Shown here in pieces: positions 47,500 through 55,600 of a stretch of 64,000 nt of DNA. Under the pieces are notes generated by a model. It saw only the letters and a list, made by a program, of their open reading frames with translations, was not told where the DNA came from and ran no database searches. Position 1 is the stretch's first letter. The number at the start of each line of letters is the position of its first letter. This DNA is from Streptomyces sp. SAJ15 (GTDB lineage Bacteria > Actinomycetota > Actinomycetes > Streptomycetales > Streptomycetaceae): contig NZ_NISY01000002.1 in NCBI RefSeq assembly GCF_007595705.1, positions 992,001 to 1,056,000 on the forward strand, in the 5' to 3' direction. The translations under genes were made by a program, and so were the position numbers.

Positions 47500-48220
47500 A
47501 TGATCGTTCTCCTCGGCGTGCTCGTGGTCGTCGTCGGCTTCGCCACGAGACGCAACCCCCTGTTGGTGGTGGGAGTGGCGGGCATCGCCACCGGACTGCT
47601 CGGCGGCCTGTCGCCCCGCGAAGTGCTCGCGGCCTTCGGCAACGGCTTCGCGTCGAGCCGTGCGGTGACCATCTTCGCCATCACCCTGCCCGTCATCGGC
47701 CTGTTGGAGCGCTACGGCCTCCAGGAGCAGGCCCGCACCCTCATCGCCCGCTTCGCCAAGCTCACCACCGGCCGCTTCCTCACCCTCTACCTCGCCCTGC
47801 GCCAGATCACGGCGGCCGTCGGCCTGGTGAGCGTCGGCGGCCCGGCGCAGACCGTGCGCCCGCTGGTCGCCCCCATGGCCGAGGGCGCCGCGGAGCGCCG
47901 CTTCGGGCCGCTGCCCGACAAGGCCAGGGAGAAGATCAGGTTTCTCCGCCAGCGCGGACAACGTCGGACTCTTCTTCGGCGAGGACGTCTTCCTCGCGGT
48001 CGGCTCGATCCTGCTGATCACCGGCTTCGTCAACACCACGTACGACACCCACCTGGAGCCCCTGCACCTCGCCCTGTGGGCGATCCCGACCGCGGTCTGC
48101 GCCCTGGTCGTCCACGGCTGGCGGCTGCTGCGGCTGGACCGGCAGCTGGAGCGCGAGCTCCTGGCCGCGAACGCCGGCCCCGTCCGCACCGCCGACGACG
48201 CCCCGGAGGTCATCAAGTGA
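47500..48220 (+). pseudogene. DUF969 membrane protein, frameshifted (5-oxoproline uptake candidate)
   Basis: From ATG 47500 the frame reads MIVLLGVLVVVVGFATRRNPLLVVGVAGIATGLLGGLSP and four or so membrane helices (FAITLPVIGLLERYGLQEQA, TAAVGLVSVGGPAQTVRPLVAPM) up to LPDKAREKIR near 47940. The protein then resumes one base later as SASADNVGLFFGEDVFLAVGSILLITGFVNTTYDTHLEPLHLALWAIPTAVCALVVHGWRLLRLDRQLE and stops at 48220 in a GTGA overlap with DUF979. The span is 721 bases, one more than 240 codons, so a one-base insertion lies in AGATCAGGTTTCTCC. Without it the protein would be 239 residues, normal for DUF969. Real decay, a sequencing error or recoding are all possible. Confidence 0.8.
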
Positions 48221-49185
48221 TCAAGGCAGAGTGGTTCTTCTGGCTGGTGGGAGCCATCTTCCTGGTGATGGCGGCCCAGATGGCCGCCGACCGCACCAAC
48301 CCCAAGCGGTATGGCACCGCGGCCTTCTGGGGGCTGCTGGGCGCCGGCTTCGTCTACAGCAGCTGGGTCGCCGAGAAGCGGGCCCCGGCCGAACCCCTCG
48401 GCGTCGCCGTACTGGCCATGGCCGCGCTGGCCGGCTTCGGCTTCACCGGGCGCGGCGAGGTGCGCACCACCACCCCGCGGCAGCGCGCCGCGAGCGCGGC
48501 CCGCCTGGGGAACCGGCTCTTCGTGCCCGCCCTCACCATCCCGGTCGTCGCCATGGCCTGCGCCGTCGGCGTCAAGGAGCTGTCGATCGGCGGCGAACCC
48601 ATCCTCCAGAAGGGGAGCGAGACCATCCTGGGGCTCGGCATCGGGGCGGTCGTCGCCCTCGGGGTCGGCATGGTCATGCTGCGCGAACGGCGCGTCGCCA
48701 CCCCGGTGCACGCCGGCCGCTCCATGCTGGAGGCCATGGGCTGGGCGATGCTGCTCCCGCAGATGCTCGCCACCCTCGGCTCGATCTTCTCCGTCGCGGG
48801 AGTGGGCACCCAGGTCGGCAAGCTCACCACCAAGGTGCTCCCGGAGGACTCGCTGTACATCGCCGTCGTCGTCTACTGCGTCGGTATGGCGCTGTTCACC
48901 GTGATCATGGGCAACGCCTTCGCCGCCTTCCCCGTGATGACCGCCGCCGTCGGCTGGCCCGTGCTGGTCGAGCACTTCGACGGCACCCCCGCCGCGGTGC
49001 TGGCGATCGGCATGCTGGCCGGCTTCTGCGGCACCCTCGTGACCCCCATGGCGGCCAACTTCAACATCGTCCCGGCGGCCCTGCTGGAGCTGAAGGACCA
49101 GTACGGCCCGATCAAGGCCCAGCTGCCCACCGCCGTGGCGCTGCTCGGCTGCAACATCGTGATCATGGCCGCGTTCGCCTTCTGA
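48217..49185 (+). CDS. DUF979 membrane protein, partner of DUF969
   Basis: 322 residues from GTG 48217, which overlaps the DUF969 stop. About nine hydrophobic segments are visible (AEWFFWLVGAIFLVMAAQMA, GTAAFWGLLGAGFVYSSW, LFVPALTIPVVAMACAVGV, ILGLGIGAVVALGVGMVML, LPEDSLYIAVVVYCVGMALFTVIMGNAFAAFPVMTAAVGWPVL, GMLAGFCGTLVTPMAANFNIVPAALLEL). DUF969 and DUF979 proteins are encoded side by side and often cluster with pxpABC and pyroglutamyl peptidase, which has led to the proposal that they transport 5-oxoproline. The gene is intact here even though its partner is frameshifted. Confidence 0.82.
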   Translation: MIKAEWFFWLVGAIFLVMAAQMAADRTNPKRYGTAAFWGLLGAGFVYSSWVAEKRAPAEPLGVAVLAMAALAGFGFTGRGEVRTTTPRQRAASAARLGNRLFVPALTIPVVAMACAVGVKELSIGGEPILQKGSETILGLGIGAVVALGVGMVMLRERRVATPVHAGRSMLEAMGWAMLLPQMLATLGSIFSVAGVGTQVGKLTTKVLPEDSLYIAVVVYCVGMALFTVIMGNAFAAFPVMTAAVGWPVLVEHFDGTPAAVLAIGMLAGFCGTLVTPMAANFNIVPAALLELKDQYGPIKAQLPTAVALLGCNIVIMAAFAF

Positions 49186-49217
49186 CCGCGCGGTCCACGC
49201 CCCCCGAGGAGCCGCAG

Positions 49218-49862
49218 ATGACCCGCGTCCTGCTGACCGGATTCGAACCCTTCGACGGCGAGCGGACCAACCCCTCCTGGGAGGCGGTCCGCGCCGCGAC
49301 GGCACGACCGCTGCCCGGCGTCTCCTTCGCCGCCGTCGAGCTGCCCTGTGTCTTCGGGGCGGCGCGGGAGACGCTCCTCGCGGCCGTCGAGGCGGAGGAC
49401 CCGCTGCTGGTGCTGTGCGTCGGGCAGGCCGGCGGGCGTCCCGGCATCACCGTGGAGCGGGTCGCCATCAACCTCGACGACGCCCGCATCCCCGACAACG
49501 CGGGCGCCCAGCCCATCGACCTGCCGATCGTGCCGGGCGGGCCGGCCGCCTACTTCGCCGCCCTCCCGGTGAAGGCGTGCGTCGCGGCCGTCCGCGCGGT
49601 GGGGCTCCCCGCCGCCGTCTCCCAGACCGCCGGCACCTTCGTCTGCAACCACGTCTTCTATGGGCTGATGCATCTGATCGCCACCGAGCGGCCGGCGCTG
49701 CGCGGCGGCTTCGTCCACGTCCCGTATGCTCCGGACCAGGTCACCGACCGGCCGGAGCCCTCGCTTCCGGTGGCGGCCGTCGCCGAGGGCCTACGGGCGA
49801 TCACGGCCGCCGCCGTCGCCCGGAGCTCCGACATCCGGGCTGTGGGCGGTGCCACACACTGA
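49218..49862 (+). CDS. pcp: Pyroglutamyl-peptidase I
   Basis: 214 residues, the usual size. Peptidase family C15 motifs: VLLTGFEPFDGERTNPSWEAV at the start, GITVERVAINLDDARIPDN (catalytic Glu), QTAGTFVCNHVFYGLMH (nucleophile Cys, about residue 145) and GGFVHVPYAPDQV (catalytic His). It removes N-terminal pyroglutamate from peptides, releasing 5-oxoproline, the substrate of the neighbouring Pxp and Opl-type enzymes. ATG 49218 follows GAGGAGCCGC; it lies 32 bases after DUF979 in the same direction and is probably the last gene of that operon. Confidence 0.92.
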   Translation: MTRVLLTGFEPFDGERTNPSWEAVRAATARPLPGVSFAAVELPCVFGAARETLLAAVEAEDPLLVLCVGQAGGRPGITVERVAINLDDARIPDNAGAQPIDLPIVPGGPAAYFAALPVKACVAAVRAVGLPAAVSQTAGTFVCNHVFYGLMHLIATERPALRGGFVHVPYAPDQVTDRPEPSLPVAAVAEGLRAITAAAVARSSDIRAVGGATH

Positions 49863-49930
49863 CCCGCGGGGCGCCCGGCGGAGCCGTGCCGTTTCGTCCG
49901 TTGTCGGTGCGACCGCCTACGCTGTGCGAC

Positions 49931-51454
49931 GTGACTTCTGCACCCCCGGGGGCCGCTGCGCCCCAGCTCAACGGGCAGTTCCGTGCTGCCCCGGGCCCGG
50001 CCGCCGACGAGGGCCTGGCGCGTCGGCTGCGCGCGCTCGCGTGCACCGCGCCCCTGCACGACCTCGACGTGCGCAAGGCCAACCTCGCGGGTGAGTTCGG
50101 GGTCTACGCGATGGCGGAGGTGGCGCTGGCCGCCATCGACCTGGTCACGCTGAACATGGACTTCGACACCGGCGCCGACCACGAGCAGATAGTCACCCGC
50201 CTGGTGCCGCGGGTCGCCGCCCAGACGCCCGAGCGGCCCGCCGCCGAGCACGAGCGGGTCGCCCGCTGGGTGCTGGAGAACCTGATCAACGTGGGCAGCG
50301 TGGACCGCGGTTTCCGCGCGGTCTACGGCACCTTCGACGCCGACGGCGGCTACGTCCGCCGCGACTACGACTTCAAGCTGATCGAGGAGGTGCCCGGTCC
50401 GGGCGGCGGGGTCTATCTGCGCACCACCGACGAGGCCGTCAACGTCCTGGTCGGCGCCCTGGACACCGACGTCACCAGCGCCCAGATCGCCGCCGAGGTG
50501 AAGCTGGAGGTGCTGATCAGCCGCGGCCGGCTCGCCGACGCACAACTCGCCGCCGAGCAGGCCCGCTACCGCACGGTGCAGTACTCGGAGACGCTGCGCC
50601 GCACGCTCGACGCCACCCGGCGCAACGTGCGCGCCGTGGACTGGCTGCGCGGCGTGCCCGACATGATCGCCGAGGCGCTGGAGCACGTCGCCGACCGCTA
50701 CCGCCACGAGAACGCGATCCTGACCAACATCCGCAAGGCCCGCGACGAGGCCGAGGGACCCGAGAACAAGCGGCGCGCCGCCGAGCTCGTGGACATCGTC
50801 AAGGACTGCATCCGGCGCCACACCCAGCTCCAGTCCCGGCTGCTGGAGGCCGGGCCGTTGTTCCGCGCGGAGCAGGACCGGCAGGCGTTCGCCGCCCCGG
50901 CCGCCCGCGCCGGCCTCGATCTGTACGGGCAACTGGTCGCCCCCGTGCTGCCGCTCCCCGTCGAGCAGGCGATCCGGGTGACCGACGCCTTCTTCGCGCA
51001 CGGCACCGGGCTGCGCACCCCCGCCTCGGTGCGCGTCGGCGACCTGGTCGACCTGCTGCTCACCCCGCCGGTCGAGCGCGCCCACCTGGGCGCCGAGATG
51101 CCCGAGCCGGACCTGATCGCCACCCCCGACGACAGCCGGTTCAGCGAGGAGCAGCTGGCCGCCGCCATGGACCTGCTCGACCTGCCGCCCGACGCCCCGC
51201 GCCGGCTCTCCGGGCTGCTGGCCGAGGCCCGGCGCACCGACCCGGAGCTGCCCTACCTGCTCGCCCTGCTGGCCGTGCACGCCGCCAGCCCCCCGGTTGG
51301 CACCGCCTACCGCCAGGGCGAGCCCCGGCTGCTCTTCGCGGTCGACGACGGCACCGCGCTCGACGACCCGGAGTTCGGCGGCGCCGACCTCATCGTCGGC
51401 ACCGCTCTGCTGGACGCGGCCGCCATGGCCGCCGACCGCGCGGAGGCGTCGTGA
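49931..51454 (+). CDS. JetA/MukF-like kleisin of an SMC complex
   Basis: 507 residues. After a variable start, residues 30-130 look like a winged-helix region (DLDVRKANLAGEFGVYAMAEVALAAIDLVTLNMDFDTGADHEQIVTRLVPRV). The stretch YLRTTDEAVNVLVGALDTDVTSAQIAAEVKLEVLISRGRLADAQLAAEQARYRTVQYSETLRRTLDATRRNV followed by a helical bundle resembles the kleisin subunits of MukBEF/Wadjet complexes. A C-terminal small domain follows. The call rests mainly on this and on the two following genes. GTG 49931 is preceded by TACGCT (49918-49923), which fits a leaderless promoter. It opens a three-gene operon. Confidence 0.65.
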   Translation: MTSAPPGAAAPQLNGQFRAAPGPAADEGLARRLRALACTAPLHDLDVRKANLAGEFGVYAMAEVALAAIDLVTLNMDFDTGADHEQIVTRLVPRVAAQTPERPAAEHERVARWVLENLINVGSVDRGFRAVYGTFDADGGYVRRDYDFKLIEEVPGPGGGVYLRTTDEAVNVLVGALDTDVTSAQIAAEVKLEVLISRGRLADAQLAAEQARYRTVQYSETLRRTLDATRRNVRAVDWLRGVPDMIAEALEHVADRYRHENAILTNIRKARDEAEGPENKRRAAELVDIVKDCIRRHTQLQSRLLEAGPLFRAEQDRQAFAAPAARAGLDLYGQLVAPVLPLPVEQAIRVTDAFFAHGTGLRTPASVRVGDLVDLLLTPPVERAHLGAEMPEPDLIATPDDSRFSEEQLAAAMDLLDLPPDAPRRLSGLLAEARRTDPELPYLLALLAVHAASPPVGTAYRQGEPRLLFAVDDGTALDDPEFGGADLIVGTALLDAAAMAADRAEAS

Positions 51455-51599
51455 CCAGGACACACCGCGCGCACCCCGCGGCCTCCGGCCAGGGCGGCCA
51501 CCCCGTCCCACCGCGCCGGCGAGCCCCGTGGACGGCGCGGGCCGGCGGTGCCGCACCGGCCGCAACCCCTGTCCTCGCCCGCCCCCAGGAGCTCCCCGC

Positions 51600-52502
51600 A
51601 TGAACCCGTACGACGCCGACGACACCGCACAGCCGGCCCAGCCGCCCCGTGCGGCGGAGGCGCACCACGCGGCGCCGAGCGCGGTGACCCCCGCGGACGC
51701 GGCGGACGCCGCGCGGCTGGTCGCCTTCGGGCTCCAGCCGAAGCTGCTGCCCGCGCGGGACGTCGAATACGCCGAGCTGCTGCGCCGGCACCGGGACGAC
51801 CCGGCCTTCGCGCGCCTCGCCGACGCGATCGCCGCCGGGCTGGGCCTCGTGGTGCTGGAGGTCTCCACCCGCGCGGGGATGGCCGTCACCGCCGCCGAGG
51901 ACTCCGTCTTCGCCGTGCGGATGGGTGACTACGCGCGTCGCACCGCCGCCGACTCCGCCGACCGCTTCCTGCACGGCCTGGCCCACCTCGCGGTCGCCGC
52001 CATGGCCTTCCCCCGCCCCGAGGACCTCGCCGACGACGGCTACATCGGCCGGATCACGGTCAACGGCGTGGACGCCTTCGTCCGGCAGGCCTGCCGCCGG
52101 CTGGAGGAGCGCGCCGAGACGGAGGGCGAGAACACCGACCCGGCCTCCGACGCCCCCGGCCTGGAGGCGGCCTGGCGGGTGTACGCGCGGCGCAGCGCCA
52201 CCGGCGCCACCAAGGACGCCCGGCGGCTGGCCGGTTCGACCACCGGCATCGTCGGCAAGGCGGTGGCCTTCCTCGTCGACTCCGGCTTCCTCCAGCGCAC
52301 CGGCGACGACGCCGGCGGCGCCTTCCGCACCACCGCGCGCTACCAGCTCCAGGTGCGCGACATGGCGGGCAGCGCCGCCATGGCGGAGCTCCTGGAGCTG
52401 GGAGTGGTGCCGGTCGGCGACGGCAGCGCCACCCTGCTGCCGCCCGACGACAGCGACGACCTCGACCTGGTCGCCGACGCCGGCCTGCCCTTCCACTCCT
52501 GA
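51600..52502 (+). CDS. JetB/MukE-like (KITE) subunit of an SMC complex
   Basis: 300 residues from ATG 51600 with AGGAG upstream. The body reads VEYAELLRRHRDDPAFARLADAIAAGLGLVVLEVSTRAGMAVTAAEDSVFAVRMGDYARR, then RFLHGLAHLAVAAMAFPRPEDLADDGYIGRITVNGVDAFVRQACRRLEER and GIVGKAVAFLVDSGFLQRTGDDAGGAFRTTARYQLQVRDM. The layout, with two winged-helix-like parts and a helical middle, fits KITE proteins such as MukE, MksE and JetB. The order kleisin-KITE-SMC supports the call. An Ala/Asp/Pro-rich N-terminus precedes. The 145-base gap to the kleisin gene contains no other gene. Confidence 0.6.
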   Translation: MNPYDADDTAQPAQPPRAAEAHHAAPSAVTPADAADAARLVAFGLQPKLLPARDVEYAELLRRHRDDPAFARLADAIAAGLGLVVLEVSTRAGMAVTAAEDSVFAVRMGDYARRTAADSADRFLHGLAHLAVAAMAFPRPEDLADDGYIGRITVNGVDAFVRQACRRLEERAETEGENTDPASDAPGLEAAWRVYARRSATGATKDARRLAGSTTGIVGKAVAFLVDSGFLQRTGDDAGGAFRTTARYQLQVRDMAGSAAMAELLELGVVPVGDGSATLLPPDDSDDLDLVADAGLPFHS

Positions 52503-52609
52503 GCCGGTGCCCGCGCGGGGCTTCCGCGCGGGCACCGCCGGGCCGCGCCCCGGCACCCCGCACGTTCTGTGATTGCCCGTTACGACCACGACAACGAGAG
52601 TCCGCCGCC

Positions 52610-55600
52610 ATGTACGAGCTGTCCCGGGTCCGCCTCTACTCCATCGGGCCCGCCGGTGCGCGCTACGCCGACACCGTGCTGGACCTTCGCGGAGTCGGCG
52701 CGCCGGTGCCCAGCCCGGCGCCCGCGCAGGCGGAGTTCTTCGAGGAGGAGCCGGTCGGCCCGCCGCGCCGCCCCGCCCCCGCCGGCGTGCTCTTCCTGGA
52801 GAACGGCGGCGGCAAGTCCGTGCTGCTCAAGCTGATCTTCTCGGTGATGCTGCCGGGCCACCGCAACACCCTGGGCGGCGCCAGCTCCGGCGTGCTGCGC
52901 AAGTTCCTGCTCGCCGACGACTGCGGGCACGTCGCCCTGGAGTGGCAGCACACCGTCACCGGCGAGACGGTCGTGGTGGGCAAGGTCAGCGAGTGGCGCG
53001 GCCGACAGGTCTCGAACGACCCGCGGAAGTTCGCCGAGGCCTGGTACTCCTTCCGGCCGGGCCCGGGGCTGAGCCTCGACTCGCTGCCGGTCGCCGAGTC
53101 CGCCGCGGTGCGCCCCGCCGTCGAGGGCGCCTCCACCGCCCGCGGCCGCCGCCGCACCATGAAGGGCTTCCGTGACGCCATCACCGAGGCGAGTAAGGCG
53201 TATCCGCACCTGGACGTCGTCTGGATCGAGATCCACGAGCGCTGGAACGAGCACCTCGGCGAGCTGGGCCTGGACCCGGAGCTCTTCCGCTACCAGCGCG
53301 AGATGAACGCCGACGAGGGCGAGGCCGCCGGCCTGTTCGCGGTCAAGAACGACTCCGACTTCACCGACCTGCTGCTCCGCGCGGTCACCGACACCCGCGA
53401 CACCGACGGGCTGGCCGACCTCGTCCACGGCTTCGCGCACAAGCTCGGCCGGCGCGCCGAACTGACCGCCGAGCGCGACTTCACCGCCGGCTCGCTGGAC
53501 CTGCTGACCCGTATCGCGACCGCCGCCGACCAGCGCGAACAGGCCCGCGGGGTGCACGCCGGGGCCGAGCGCCGCACCCGCACGCTGGCCCGCCGGCTCT
53601 CCGCCCGCGGCGCCGAGGAGCGCGGCCGCGCCGTCGAGCTGGCCGAGCAGGTGGCCGCCGCCGCGGACGCCGTCACCGAGGCCGAGCGGTCCCGCGGCCG
53701 CGCATCGCTGATCGCCGCCGAGATCGCCTACCGCCACGCCTCGCTGGCGCTGGCCGCGGCGGAGAAGGGCGCCGCCGCGCAGCGCCGCGAGCTCAACGAC
53801 GCCCGCACCCTGCACTCCGCCTGGCAGGCGGCCGAGACCGTGCTGCGCCACCGCGCCGCCGCCGACCGCTCCGCGCGGGTCGCCGTCGCCATCCGCGAGG
53901 CCGAGCGCGACGCCGCCCCCGCCCTCGCCGCCCGTGCCGAGGCCGCCGCCGACCTGGTGCGCGCCCTGCACGCCGCCGCGGCGGACGGCGAGCGGCTCGC
54001 CAACGAGGAGGAGGAGCGCTCCGCGGTCCTCCAGCAGACCGGCGAGGCCGCACACCGCGACGCCACCCAGGCCGCCACCGACGCCCAGCGCGCCCGCAGC
54101 GAGGCCGACCACCTGCGCCAGCGGCTCGCCGAGGTCGCCCAGGAGACCGCCGAGGCGGTCCGCGCGGGCTGGCTCGACGACTCCGCCCCCGACGCCGACC
54201 CCGCGCGGGCGGCCCTGGCCGCCAGCGACGCGGAGAAGACCGCCGTCGCCGCCTGGGACAGCGCCCGCGAGACCGCCCGACTCGACGCCGAGCAGGCCCG
54301 CGAGGCCGCGGCCGAGCACTCCCGCGCCGAACTCGCCGCGGCCCGCGCCGTGGACGCGGCGCAGGCCGCCGAGACCGCCCATGAGGCCGAGCGGCGCGCC
54401 GCCGAGTCCCTGGGCGCCGAACAGCGCCTGGTCGAGCTCCTGGGCCTGCCCCAGGCGGCGGCCCCGGTCGCCGTCGAGCTCCCGGGCCCCCGCGCGGGGC
54501 GGCCGGGTGACTCCCGGCGCCCCCAGGCCGCCGAGTCCCGGCCCGGCGGACGGATCACCGTCCGCGTCGACGAGGCCGACGCCGACGCGGCCCCCGCCGA
54601 GCTCACGGAGGCGCCCGCCGAGCGTCCTCGGGGGCGTGCCGCCCTCCCCGCCGAGGCCCGCCCGCCCGGTGAGGTCACCGCCCGGGTCGAGGACGCGAGC
54701 GCGGGCGAGGAGCCCACGACGACCGTCGAGGTCGGACCCGGGGCCACCGGCCAGCGGACCGCCGCCTCCGACGGCTCGCCCGCTTCCGGCGGCGTGACCG
54801 CCTCCGCCGCGCACCCGGCCGACGAGGACCTGCCGGGCGAAGCCTGCCCGGACGACGCCGACGGCGTCGAGCCCGCGGGCGGCACGGCAACCGACCACGC
54901 CGCCCCCGCGGGCGGCGCCACCGCGGCCGCGGCCCGCGGCGGACACCGCGCCGGCTCCGCCTCGCGCGACCCGCGCCCGGCGGGCCCGCCCCGCGCGGAG
55001 GGACCGCTGACCGCCGAGGAGCTGGACCGCAACGCCGACGCGCTGCGGGAGCTGCTGGACGAGAGCGTCGCGTCGGCGGAGCGTCAGCTGTTCGAGCTGC
55101 GCACCGCCGCGGCGGACGACGCGCGGATCCTCGGGGCGCTGGGCGACGGCGGGCTGCTGCCGCCGAGCGCCGACGTGCTGGCGGCCGTGGAGTACCTGGG
55201 CGAGCACGGCATCCCCGCGCTGCCCGGCTGGCGTTACCTCGCCCAGGCCGTCGACCCGGCCGACCACGCTGCGGTGCTCGCCGCGCGCCCCGAGCTGGTG
55301 GACGGTGTGATCATCACCGACCCGGACACCCACGCGCGCGCCCGCGAGGTGCTCGGCGGGGCGTCGCTGCTGCCGCGGTCGGCGGTGGCGGTGGGCACGG
55401 CGGCGGCCCTGCTGGAGCCCGTGCCGGGTCCGGAGGCGGGGGACTCCGGGGTGTTCCTGGTGCCGCCGAACCCGGCGATGCACGACGAGCGGGCGGCGGA
55501 CGACGAGCGGCACGCGCTGCGCGCCCGCGCCACCGCCCGGGATGAGGAGATCCGCGCGCTGGCCGCCCGGCTGGGCGGCGACCGGGCACTGGCCGCACGG

